Part shown: positions 7,929 through 15,556 of the stretch, piece after piece
How the letters are laid out: each line of letters opens with the position of its first letter
Numbering within the stretch: position 1 is the first letter of the stretch
NCBI GenBank assembly: GCA_964351025.1
Contig: CAYGLV010000006.1
Location: 5,451 to 69,450 of the forward strand
DNA: 64,000 bases
From: CAYGLV01 sp964351025
Lineage (GTDB): Bacteria > Actinomycetota > Thermoleophilia > Gaiellales > Gaiellaceae
Direction of reading: 5' to 3'
The notes under the pieces: generated by a model
Database searches by the model: none
What the model was told of the DNA's origin: nothing
Seen by the model: only the letters and a program-made list of their open reading frames with translations
Translations under genes and position numbers: made by a program

Positions 7929-9062
7929 CTACTGTGGGCCGTCGGGCGCCTGGCGGTCGGCGAGCCGCTCGACCGCCTGCGCAAGGGCCATCAGGACCGT
8001 CCGCATCTCGGCGGTCACAGCCTGGAGCTCGCCCGTTGACGCGGCGATGTTCTTCATGACGTCGGTGTGGCTGCGCAGGTGCTCCCCGTACTCGCCGATC
8101 GCGCCGACGAGCTCCCGCATCGTGCCCTTCACGTCCTCGCTCGAGCTCACGGCGCGGTGGATCTCCTCTTCGAGCTTCGCGAAGTCGATGGAGGGGATGG
8201 CCTGCGGCGGCACGTACGGGACGAGCGCGGTCGAGAAGTCCTTCTCCGGCCCGGGGTCGGGCTCGTCGCGGTAGGCCGGCGCGAGCTGGAACTCCGCCAG
8301 GTGCAGCGCGCGCCTCTCTGGGGGCAGCGAGGAGAGGTCGGGCTCGACCGGGTCGATCGCCGCGTGCTCGACGGCCGGGTGTGTGACCGCGGCAGGCGGG
8401 CCGCGAGCGCCCGTCGCTGTCTGCTGCATCGTCTCTTTGAGCTCACGCGCCTCGAAGACGATCGTCGCCAGGCTGAGCATGTTCACGTCGGCGAGCTCGC
8501 GCCGGCGGTCGAGCACGCCGAGGAGGAAATAGAGGAGGATGACGAGGATCGCCGCGCCTCCGAAGATCTTGCCCTGGCGGCTGCGGAAGAAGAGCAGCGG
8601 ATAGCCGCCGCCGGGTACGCGCCGCACCATTCGGCCGGTGATCCGGTCGGCGCGGATCGTGAACGCGTCCTCGCCCGTGTTCGCGTCACCCTTCGTGTGG
8701 ATGACCAGGGTGTCGCCGCTGCGCTCGAGCTTCGAGATACGGTGGACGAGGGGGCCCGGAATGGCGAAGTCTTCCTGCGCGGACTGGGGCACTTCGAATG
8801 CGACGATGTCGCCCTTCTTGAGCTCGTCCTCTTCCACACCCTTGAGGACGACGAGGTCGCCAGGCTGAAGCGTCGGGCGCATGGACACGCCCGCCACTGG
8901 GACGATCGGGGGGTTTGCGTGCCAGATGACCGCCCCGGCCATGTAGGCGATCACGCCGAGCACGGCGAGCGCGGGAATCGTGTACCAGAGCACGAACGCG
9001 CCAAGTCGGGCCGCACGGGCCCGGCCGATGTTCTCGCTCCTCAAATCGCTCTGGTCAGACAT
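7929..9062 (-). CDS. SipW/ER-type signal peptidase I with long cytosolic tail
   Basis: Membrane serine protease that removes signal peptides, 377 residues. Order: cytosolic N-terminus, TM1 about 22-46, extracytoplasmic catalytic domain with the nucleophile Ser60 in GVSMRPTL, GDIVAFE, His107 in LVHRI and HTKGDAN at 122-128, then TM2 about 166-185. The Ser-His arrangement, with His where Lys sits in bacterial LepB, is the ER/SipW class. A further ~190 residues follow TM2, predicted cytosolic: a Pro-rich linker, then a helical segment 294-369 (KLEEEIHRAV...) that is also found as a remnant at 6927. SipW itself lacks such a tail. The neighbours are three exported proteins, likely its substrates, as in tasA-sipW loci. 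A possible -10 (TAGAAC) lies 9 nt upstream of the ATG. Confidence 0.85.
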   Translation of the reverse strand: MSDQSDLRSENIGRARAARLGAFVLWYTIPALAVLGVIAYMAGAVIWHANPPIVPVAGVSMRPTLQPGDLVVLKGVEEDELKKGDIVAFEVPQSAQEDFAIPGPLVHRISKLERSGDTLVIHTKGDANTGEDAFTIRADRITGRMVRRVPGGGYPLLFFRSRQGKIFGGAAILVILLYFLLGVLDRRRELADVNMLSLATIVFEARELKETMQQTATGARGPPAAVTHPAVEHAAIDPVEPDLSSLPPERRALHLAEFQLAPAYRDEPDPGPEKDFSTALVPYVPPQAIPSIDFAKLEEEIHRAVSSSEDVKGTMRELVGAIGEYGEHLRSHTDVMKNIAASTGELQAVTAEMRTVLMALAQAVERLADRQAPDGPQ

Positions 9063-9119
9063 GGTTCGAATGTTCTATCTGCGTCGTCCCGCTCCTGCGC
9101 GGATCGTGACGCGCCGGAG

Positions 9120-9866
9120 CTACGCGTCGCTGGTGCTGCGACTGATCCTGACGAAGAACGCGAGGTTGGCGACGTTGGTCTGCTGACCCGGCGGAACCTT
9201 GCCGGCCGGGTTGAGGAGCGACGCGATAACGTAGATCCGGCGCTTGTCCGGGTCGAGGCCGGCGGGCTGGCACCAGGCCGTCAAGAGGCTCGTGTCGGTC
9301 GCGCACGTGGTCAGGTTGGCACTGGCGTCGACGGTCGGCCTGAGCCAGCCCCCGATCCGGCTCTCCGCCAGCAGGAGCTGTCCTTCGCTGACGGTCGGCG
9401 ATCCGGGCGCGGTCGAGTCGAGGATGCCGCAGAACGTCGTTCCCGCGTCGACGATGGCGAGCTTACCCGTCGTACAGCCACCTGTGGTGATCGAGACCGG
9501 ATGGTAGATGCCGATCCGGATCTGTCCTCCGCCGCCGACGAGATTGCCCTTCGAGCGCGACGTGTTCGACCAGAACATCGCGACCCTCATCCGATTGGTG
9601 AAGTCCTTGGCGATGTCGGCCTTGGCGAGCGTCTTCCCCTCCTGGAGCTGGGCGTTGCCGTTGCTGCGCGTCACCGTGGCCGACATCGTGATGACGTCGG
9701 CGATCTGACCGCCGGTTAGACCCGGCGCCGGCGTGATCGTCAACCCGCTCCCACCGGATGTGGCCAGCCAGTAGGTGACGCTGCCGAGCAGCGACACCGA
9801 AACCGCGGTCAGCGCGAGCGCCCGACGCGCTCTCGGGCTCGGAAGGGGCCGGTGGAGAGGGTTCAC
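9120..9866 (-). CDS. Exported protein of the SipW island, paralogue-unrelated
   Basis: A 248-residue exported protein with an N-terminal segment (ALALTAVSVSLLGSVTYWLATSG, about 16-38) resembling SipW-dependent signal peptides, whose C-region often reads TYAYF. The mature part is Ser/Thr/Gly-rich with paired cysteines (GGCTTG, TFCGIL, TTCATD, AWCQPAG), suggesting disulphides outside the cell. GTG at 9866 is chosen because the hydrophobic segment follows at the usual distance; the gene lies 20 nt after paralogue B and 57 nt before the signal peptidase. I do not recognise the family. The context points to a cell-surface or matrix protein processed by the adjacent peptidase. Confidence 0.7.
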   Translation of the reverse strand: MNPLHRPLPSPRARRALALTAVSVSLLGSVTYWLATSGGSGLTITPAPGLTGGQIADVITMSATVTRSNGNAQLQEGKTLAKADIAKDFTNRMRVAMFWSNTSRSKGNLVGGGGQIRIGIYHPVSITTGGCTTGKLAIVDAGTTFCGILDSTAPGSPTVSEGQLLLAESRIGGWLRPTVDASANLTTCATDTSLLTAWCQPAGLDPDKRRIYVIASLLNPAGKVPPGQQTNVANLAFFVRISRSTSDA

Positions 9867-9886
9867 TTGCGCGACGCCTCCAGCGC

Positions 9887-10621
9887 CTAGGTGGGCTGCG
9901 CGGCGAAGAAGAACTGCGGGTTCAGGTTGGCGGCGGTCGCTGTCGAGATCGTGTAGAAGCTGCCGCCGGTGTCGAACACGATGTCGTAGTAGAAGCCGAC
10001 AGGAAGCCTGAACTGGAGGAACCCGTCCGTGTTCATGAGGTACGTGGGGCGGACGGCGATCACCTCGTTGCCGACCTCGGGCCAGACGGTGCAGGTGGTG
10101 GCGGGAGGAACAGGAGCGGCGCATTTGTGAACCCGGACCGGGAAGGCCCAAGAGCTGTACGCCTGCTGTAGACCGGCGAGATTGGTGACGAACATGTCGA
10201 CGGTCAACGCGGTAGCGGTCCCCAGAGTCGCGGCGGTCGCATCGATGAGAGCGAGGTCGCCGGCCGTCGTCACTTCGCCGGCAGAGCCCGCCGCCGGTGT
10301 CCATGCCGGCTTCACGACCGATGCGGTGAACACTTTGGCAGCTGAGATCCCTGCCGCCGGCGTGTAGCGCAGCGTCGTGACGGCCGCGGGAATCCCAGCC
10401 GTCCCATCCACCACCGGAAAGACGAAGCTCGTCGAGCTAGCCGCGACGCTGATCGTCGATGTCCCGGAATTCTCTGCGAACGAGACGCCGAGCGCCGCCG
10501 CGAGTACCGCAAGCGCCGGAATGCTAACGAGCAGGAAGCGACGGCGGCGCTTGCGGAGGCCCTTCTCCACCAGCGCGAGCTGCTCGAACGTCAACGGGGG
10601 GGGGGGGCTTTGACTTGTCAT
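9887..10621 (-). CDS. Exported protein of the SipW island, paralogue B, with C12 tract
   Basis: A 244-residue exported protein: a cytosolic N-terminus MTSQSPPPPLTFEQ, a KGLRKRRRR stop-transfer-like basic patch, a hydrophobic segment at about 30-49, then a Ser/Thr/Val-rich extracytoplasmic domain homologous to paralogue A at 7215 (TTLRYTPAAG, KPAWTPAAGSAGEVTTAGDL, VTNLAGLQQAYSSWAFPV). The Pro4 run is encoded by 12 consecutive C in codons 5-9, so a one-base slip would abolish translation from the ATG; TTG (codon 10) or GTG (codon 18) just after the tract could restart it. First of the minus-strand run B - 9120 - signal peptidase - A. Function unknown. Confidence 0.72.
   Translation of the reverse strand: MTSQSPPPPLTFEQLALVEKGLRKRRRRFLLVSIPALAVLAAALGVSFAENSGTSTISVAASSTSFVFPVVDGTAGIPAAVTTLRYTPAAGISAAKVFTASVVKPAWTPAAGSAGEVTTAGDLALIDATAATLGTATALTVDMFVTNLAGLQQAYSSWAFPVRVHKCAAPVPPATTCTVWPEVGNEVIAVRPTYLMNTDGFLQFRLPVGFYYDIVFDTGGSFYTISTATAANLNPQFFFAAQPT
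10596..10607. repeat. Homopolymer G12/C12 at the 5' end of an exported-protein gene
   Basis: Twelve G on the plus strand (C on the coding strand) lie 15 codon-bases after the ATG at 10621. It is the longest homopolymer I noticed in the window. Tracts of this length are prone to slippage in vivo and to length errors in sequencing. Confidence 0.9.
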
Positions 10622-10719
10622 CCGCAGGCCGAGTGATCTTCGCCGCCAAGGCTACTGATCCTTCCAGATGGAACTCTACACTTTTCTGGGTCTCGCGTCA
10701 CCCGTATCGGCATGAAGTT

Positions 10720-10757
10720 CCCCCAAACGGGGTATACCGCCCAGATGGGGTACACCG
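10720..10757. promoter_or_regulatory. Direct repeats GGGGTAYACCG upstream of paralogue B
   Basis: GGGGTATACCG (10729-10739) and GGGGTACACCG (10747-10757) differ at one base and recur with an 18-bp period; each is preceded by a C-run giving CCCC-N4-GGGG-like dyads. They lie about 110-135 nt before the start at 10621 in a 214-bp gap that otherwise shows no gene. A regulator site is plausible but unassigned. Confidence 0.35.
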
Positions 10758-10835
10758 GATCTCCAGGCACACCAGTTCTGCGAGAACCTCGCGGATCCTG
10801 CCACGCCGCGTGCCGCGCCGCGCCCGCAGGCGCCT

Positions 10836-11735
10836 TCATGAACTCGCCTCGAGCACGGGCAGCCGCTCGGCGCCGCGCTTCCTGAGCCGCTTGCTCTCGT
10901 AGAGCGCGAGGTCCGCCTTGTGCATCAGCTCGGCCGCAGTGTGCCCGTGCTCGGGAGCGAGTGCAAATCCGCTCGAGAGCCGGACGCCAAGGCCGTGGCG
11001 CGAGGAAGCGCGAACGAGCTCGCGCTCGATCCGCTGTGTGAGGCGCTCGGCCGTCGCACGGGTGCCCTCGCACAGCAGCACGACGAACTCGTCGCCGCCG
11101 AGGCGGAATGCGAGGTCGTCGGCGCGGAGGAGGCGGCGGAGCGTGTGACCGACGAGACGCAGCGTCTCGTCGCCTGTCCGGTGGCCGTGCTCGTCGTTGA
11201 TCAGCTTGAGGTCGTCGCAGTCGAGCAGCACGAGCGCGAAGCGCCGCTCGTGGTCGCAGAGCTCGGTCAGCACGGCATGGCAATGGCCGGCGTTGTAAAG
11301 GCCGGTGAGCCAGTCGCAGCGAGCCCGCTGCTCGAGCGCGTCGCGGCGGGCGTCCTGCAAGAGGGCCAGCGCGGCGAGTCGGGCGAATGCCTGCACGGTC
11401 TCGTGCTCTGATCGGAGGAACGGCTGCCGGTCTGCCCGCCGCCGCAGCTCGATCGCTCCGAGCGTCCGTCCGCTCGCGTCGAGCGGGACTACGAGCGTCC
11501 GCGCCGGGCCGGCGATCCGCCGGTCGTGGACGAGCACGCGGCGGTCGCGGCCTTCGATCAGCTCGTGGAGAGCGAATTCGTCGATGTCCACGAGCGTGGC
11601 GATCCGGTTCGCGATCGTCGTCCAGAGCTCCGTGCGATCACGCGCCGTCAGAAGCGAAGCTACCGCCTCGACCAGCGCGTCGCTCGTCGTTGCAAGGCTC
11701 GGTTGAATGCTTGGCTCTGCCGCAGTAACAGTCAC
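10836..11735 (-). CDS. GAF-GGDEF diguanylate cyclase
   Basis: Makes cyclic di-GMP from GTP. The N-terminal ~125 residues are GAF-like (VASLLTARDRTELWTTIANRIATLVDIDEFALHEL read in part), probably a small-molecule or protein sensor; no membrane segment is visible. The C-terminal catalytic domain has DWLTGLYN, an RADD inhibitory I-site five residues before an intact GGDEF motif, and the usual GFALAPEHG. Both imply an active, product-inhibited cyclase. GTG 11735 follows a GGGGGAG site; an upstream TTG at 11804 is in frame but lies beyond a GATACT box (11793-11788) and is less likely. It is upstream of the exported-protein island on the same strand, so c-di-GMP control of surface proteins is conceivable. 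Confidence 0.88.
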   Translation of the reverse strand: MTVTAAEPSIQPSLATTSDALVEAVASLLTARDRTELWTTIANRIATLVDIDEFALHELIEGRDRRVLVHDRRIAGPARTLVVPLDASGRTLGAIELRRRADRQPFLRSEHETVQAFARLAALALLQDARRDALEQRARCDWLTGLYNAGHCHAVLTELCDHERRFALVLLDCDDLKLINDEHGHRTGDETLRLVGHTLRRLLRADDLAFRLGGDEFVVLLCEGTRATAERLTQRIERELVRASSRHGLGVRLSSGFALAPEHGHTAAELMHKADLALYESKRLRKRGAERLPVLEASS

Positions 11736-12344
11736 GTGCTCCCCCCGTAGCTCGACGACGCCGCGGTCGCCGGGTTGGAGTCGCCCTAGTATCGCCCGAT
11801 TCAAAGCCCCGGGAATCCCCCGGACGGGTGAATGAGCCTCTCCTGACCGCGCGGGCGCTCCCGCGGCTCCGCTCGCACGTTTTCCGGGCCGAAAGGCGCG
11901 ACGGCTAGTTCCGCGACCGACGTGCGGCGGTGCACGTACGGACGCGCCGCACGAGCGTCTTCGGCCTGCTGACGCGGTGGCATCCCTCGCTTGCGCTGGA
12001 GACCGTCACCGCGAACGCCGCGAACGTCTCACGGCTGCGCCTCTCACTCGCCTGATCCGAGCGAGGCGAGGTGGCGCAGGGTGACTCTTCCTGTCGCCAC
12101 CTTCGCTCGCTCACATTCTCCGCGTCATCGTTCCCCGCGGAGGATCATGCGACACCCCCGGGGGAGAGGGGGGAACGCAGGCTCGCCGCAGTGATCGCTC
12201 CGACCATAGCTTCCGTTTTCCAGCAAATCAAGCCGAGAAGTCCACTGCGTTGAACTCCAGATGTCCAGCACCGGCAGTCTGATTCCGATCTCTCCGAGGC
12301 CGGTTTCGGACGCGTCGTGCTGAATACGTGATGAACGCTGCGAC
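11736..12344. other. Intergenic stretch without a recognisable gene; contains a long hairpin
   Basis: About 600 bp between the cyclase start and the mutase promoter hold no ORF with convincing coding character. The visible structure is an imperfect 18-bp stem, 12059-12076 pairing with 12095-12112 (15 of 18 matches) around an 18-nt loop. A plus-strand open stretch ending near 12055 resembles no family I know and may be relic coding DNA. Confidence 0.5.
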
Positions 12345-12350
12345 TACTAT
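12345..12350 (+). promoter_or_regulatory. -10 box of the mutase gene
   Basis: TACTAT ends 7 nt before the ATG at 12358, so the transcript should begin at or near the start codon. It is one of the clearest examples of the repeated TANNNT-to-start spacing in this window. Confidence 0.55.
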
Positions 12351-12357
12351 CTGCGCG

Positions 12358-14025
12358 ATGGCGACCACCGAGGACCGGGGCTCGCTCGACGCGACGCGCG
12401 CCTGGCGCGAGCAGGCCTTTGCCGCCGTCCCTGAGCGCGAGGGAGAGCTCTTCACGACGATCTCGGGGCTCGAGAACGAGCCGCTCGCGACGCCGGACAC
12501 GGTCGAGGTGGACTACGACCGCGACCTCGGCTATCCAGGCGCTTACCCGTTCACACGTGGCGTCTACCCGACGATGTACCGCGGCCGACTCTGGACGATG
12601 CGCCAGTTCGCCGGCTTCGGCACGGCTGAGGAGACCAACGAGCGCTTCCGCTATCTCCTCGAGCACGGGCAGACCGGGCTTTCGACCGCGTTCGACATGC
12701 CGACGCTGATGGGCTACGACTCGGACCACGCGCGCTCGCTCGGAGAGGTCGGCCGCGAGGGCGTGGCGGTGGACTCGCTCGCCGACATGGAGACACTCTT
12801 CTCGGGCATCCCGCTCGGCGAGGTCTCGACGTCGATGACGATCAACTCACCGGCGGCGATCGTGCTCGCCTACTACCTCTGCGTCGGCGAGGGCCAGGGT
12901 GTGCCGCGCGACAAGCTGCGCGGGACCGCCCAGACGGACATCCTCAAGGAGTACATCGCACAGAAGGAATGGATCTTCCCGCCCGAGCCGTCGCTGCGGC
13001 TCGTCGTGGACATGATCGAGTTCTGCTCGCGCGAGATGCCGCTCTTCCACCCGATCTCGATCTCGGGCTACCACATCCGTGAGGCCGGCTCGACTGCGGC
13101 GCAGGAGCTGGCGTTCACGCTCGCCGACGGCTTCGCCTACGTCGAGGCGGCGCTCGAGCGCGGCCTCAAGGTGGACGAGTTCGCACCGCGGCTCTCGTTC
13201 TTCTTCAACGCCCACCTCGACTTCTTCGAGGAGATCGCGAAGTACCGGGCCGCGCGCCGGATCTGGGCGCGCGAGCTGCGCGGCCGCTACGGAGCTCGCG
13301 ACGACCGCTCGCTGCTGATGCGGTTCCACACGCAGACCGCAGGCGTCTCGCTGACCGCACAACAGCCGGAGCTGAACATCGTGCGGACGGCGATCGAGGC
13401 GCTCGCGGCGGTGCTCGGGGGCACCCAGAGCCTGCACACGAACTCGTACGACGAGGCGCTCGCGCTGCCGACCGAGGACGCCGTGCGGATCGCTCTGCGC
13501 ACCCAGCAGGTGATCGCCCACGAGACGGGTGTGGTCAACACGATCGATCCACTCGGCGGCTCTTGGTACGTCGAGGAGCTGACGAACAGGCTCGAGGCGG
13601 AGGCCTACGACTACTTCTCGCGGATCGATGCGCTCGGCGGCGTGATTCCCGCGATCAAGGAGAACTTCTTCCAGCGCGAGATCGCCGAGGCCTCCTACCG
13701 CTATCAGGGGGAGGTCGAGCGCGAGCAGCGCATCGTCGTCGGCGTCAACCGGTACCAGCTCTCGGACGAGCGGCCGATCCCGACGCTCAAGGTCGATCCG
13801 GCGCTCGAGGGGCAGCAGGTCGAGCGGCTGCGGGCACTGCGCGCCACACGTGACTCGGCCGCGGTCGAGTCCCGGCTCGCTGCCGTGAAGGCTGGAGCGG
13901 CGTCCGAGGGCGTCAACCTGATGCCGCTGCTCGTGGACGCTGCGCGCGAGTACGTCACCCTCGGCGAGCTGTGCGACGCGCTGCGTGAGGTCTGGGGAGT
14001 CTGGCGCGAGACCCCCGTGTTTTGA
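12358..14025 (+). CDS. Methylmalonyl-CoA mutase, large (substrate-binding) subunit
   Basis: Isomerises (R)-methylmalonyl-CoA to succinyl-CoA with adenosylcobalamin. The 555 residues make up the TIM-barrel part only; the B12 domain is a separate gene at 16298. The substrate-defining Tyr in PTMYRG and Arg in PSLRLVVDM match methylmalonyl-CoA mutase rather than isobutyryl-CoA mutase (Phe/Gln there), and the active-site His is in SGYHIREAG. Other matches are FDMPTLMGYDSDH, LSFFFNAHLDFF, HTQTAGVSLTAQQP and TQSLHTNSYDEA. Transcription ends at a 12-bp hairpin at 14027. MeaB (54214) and the adenosyltransferase (6232) are in the window. Confidence 0.93.
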   Translation: MATTEDRGSLDATRAWREQAFAAVPEREGELFTTISGLENEPLATPDTVEVDYDRDLGYPGAYPFTRGVYPTMYRGRLWTMRQFAGFGTAEETNERFRYLLEHGQTGLSTAFDMPTLMGYDSDHARSLGEVGREGVAVDSLADMETLFSGIPLGEVSTSMTINSPAAIVLAYYLCVGEGQGVPRDKLRGTAQTDILKEYIAQKEWIFPPEPSLRLVVDMIEFCSREMPLFHPISISGYHIREAGSTAAQELAFTLADGFAYVEAALERGLKVDEFAPRLSFFFNAHLDFFEEIAKYRAARRIWARELRGRYGARDDRSLLMRFHTQTAGVSLTAQQPELNIVRTAIEALAAVLGGTQSLHTNSYDEALALPTEDAVRIALRTQQVIAHETGVVNTIDPLGGSWYVEELTNRLEAEAYDYFSRIDALGGVIPAIKENFFQREIAEASYRYQGEVEREQRIVVGVNRYQLSDERPIPTLKVDPALEGQQVERLRALRATRDSAAVESRLAAVKAGAASEGVNLMPLLVDAAREYVTLGELCDALREVWGVWRETPVF

Positions 14026-14026
14026 G

Positions 14027-14053
14027 CGTGGGGGAACCCGTGGTTCCCCCACG
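14027..14053 (+). terminator. Terminator hairpin after the mutase large subunit
   Basis: A perfect 12-bp stem (14027-14038 with 14042-14053) with a 3-nt loop starts one base after the mutase stop codon. The 3' side is C-rich rather than U-rich, so termination may need Rho or be less efficient. Confidence 0.6.
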
Positions 14054-14232
14054 AGCCCCCTCCTTCACGGTTCTTGCGCTCCCGCGCCGAGGTGAGCTTC
14101 GCCGGAATGAATCCGGCTGCGCCCGAGCGGCGCCTCGCGCGCCAGAGCCGTGTTTAAGCGGGCGTTAACGCAGAGGGGGAAGCGGCATGACCGCAAACCG
14201 ATCGGGGAGCTCCTCGTCTACTCTGTTCTGAG

Positions 14233-14778
14233 ATGACCTCGTTCTACCGCCGCCGCACCCAGCGCGTCCTCCTCGGGGTGTCGGTGCTCGTGTTCTGCGC
14301 CGGCGTCGTCGCGGTGCTCGTCGCCTACACCGGAGGCTCGGGGAGCGACACCGCGGCGGCTCCGCTCTCGACTGAGCCGGCTGTCGTCAACGAGCAGCAA
14401 CAGAACGTCAAGCTCGACCCGGCGGCGCGTCAGGTGGCGGGCCGGTTCATCCTCACGGCCGTCGCGCGCGAGAACCTCGCCGAGGGGTGGGAGCTGACCC
14501 ATCCCGAGTTGCGTCAGGGCCTCACGAAGCAGCAGTGGCTCACGGGCAACATCCCCGTCCAGTACTACCCGGCGGAGGCGATCGACTCGGCCGCGTTCAA
14601 GATCGACGAGTCGTACCCGACGGAGGTCGCGCTCCAGATCGCCCTCATCCCGAAGGAAGGGGAGACCGTCAAGCCCCAGATCTTCTTCATCGGGCTGAAG
14701 AAGTCGGGCGCGCGCTGGCAGGTCTACTACTGGGCGCCGCGCGGCGCGCCGGCGATCCCCGTTACGGGCGACAGCTAG
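14233..14778 (+). CDS. Membrane-anchored protein of unknown function, first of a tandem pair
   Basis: A 181-residue protein with one N-terminal membrane helix (about 12-34, VLLGVSVLVFCAGVVAVLVA) after an Arg-rich cytosolic start, so the remaining ~145 residues should be extracytoplasmic. It shares LSTE.A.V.EQ..NV.L, ELTHPELRQGLTKQQWLTG and IPVQYYP with the next gene, identifying a tandem duplication. TACTCT lies 8 nt before the ATG. I do not recognise the fold; a small NTF2-like domain is one possibility but is not demonstrated. It lies between the two methylmalonyl-CoA mutase subunit genes. Confidence 0.8.
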   Translation: MTSFYRRRTQRVLLGVSVLVFCAGVVAVLVAYTGGSGSDTAAAPLSTEPAVVNEQQQNVKLDPAARQVAGRFILTAVARENLAEGWELTHPELRQGLTKQQWLTGNIPVQYYPAEAIDSAAFKIDESYPTEVALQIALIPKEGETVKPQIFFIGLKKSGARWQVYYWAPRGAPAIPVTGDS

Positions 14779-14794
14779 CCGCGCGAGGCCGCGG

Positions 14795-15556
14795 ATGCCG
14801 GGTCCTCTCGCGTCCTACCGGCTCCGCCGCAGGCTCCTGAAGATCGCCTCGCTCGCGGCGATTGCAGGCGCGGCAGGACTCGTCTCGGTGCTCTTCTGGA
14901 ACACCGGGCGCTCGTACGAGACACCGCTCTCGACCGAGCAAGCGCTCGTCCCGGAGCAGCACGAAAACGTTCGGCTCTCGAAGGCCGAGCGCACGCAGGC
15001 GCTGGCCACGGCGGCGCTCTTCGTTCGGACGGCGGTGGTCCGCGAGCGGGTCGCTCAGTCGTACGCCCTCGCACATCCGACGCTGCGTCAGGGGCTCTCG
15101 CGGGAGGCGTGGAGCACGGGTGAGATACCCGTTCAGTACTACCCGGTGGACGCCGCCCGCTGGCGGATGGACTTCCAGTACGAGGACGAGCTCGGGCTCT
15201 CGGTGTACGTGGTCCCGCGTGCCGGCGCCGATCTACGGCCGATGGTGTTCGACATGTCCATGAAGCCGGTCGCCGAGGCCGCAGGCCGACACTGGCTCGT
15301 CAGCTCCTGGGCGCCGCGCTTCTCGAGCGCCGGCCAGACACCGTCGTCTTCCAGCGCGCGTCTCGCTGTGGCCGCGCCTGCGCCGGGGCAGAGGACGGCG
15401 CTCTCGACGGCCTGGCTTCTCGTGCCCGCCTTCCTCATCGTGGGCGTCCTGCTCGTGCCGGCCGGCCTCTATGTCCGGGAGCGCCGGCGCGGGAACCGGG
15501 CCGAGCTGGAGCACGCTGCAGCACTCGAAGAGCGGGCCCGTGTGGGGCGTGGCTAG
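14795..15556 (+). CDS. Membrane-anchored protein of unknown function, second of the tandem pair
   Basis: A 253-residue paralogue of the preceding protein: N-terminal helix about 17-35, then LSTEQALVPEQHENVRL, LAHPTLRQGLSREAWSTGEIPVQYYP and an extracytoplasmic domain. Unlike its sister it has a second hydrophobic helix near residues 207-226 (TAWLLVPAFLIVGVLLVPAG) followed by a short charged cytosolic tail YVRERRRGNRAELEH. It starts 16 nt after the first gene's stop, so the two are probably cotranscribed and may form a complex. Its TAG stop shares CTAG with the antisense hydrolase. Function unknown. Confidence 0.78.
   Translation: MPGPLASYRLRRRLLKIASLAAIAGAAGLVSVLFWNTGRSYETPLSTEQALVPEQHENVRLSKAERTQALATAALFVRTAVVRERVAQSYALAHPTLRQGLSREAWSTGEIPVQYYPVDAARWRMDFQYEDELGLSVYVVPRAGADLRPMVFDMSMKPVAEAAGRHWLVSSWAPRFSSAGQTPSSSSARLAVAAPAPGQRTALSTAWLLVPAFLIVGVLLVPAGLYVRERRRGNRAELEHAAALEERARVGRG

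Noticed and set aside
8067..9719. A 550-residue plus-strand ORF opposite the signal peptidase gene
   Set aside because: It is the antisense shadow of the peptidase and the 9120 gene: its composition is Arg/Asp/Glu/Val-rich as expected from reading high-GC codons backwards, and it shows no motif.
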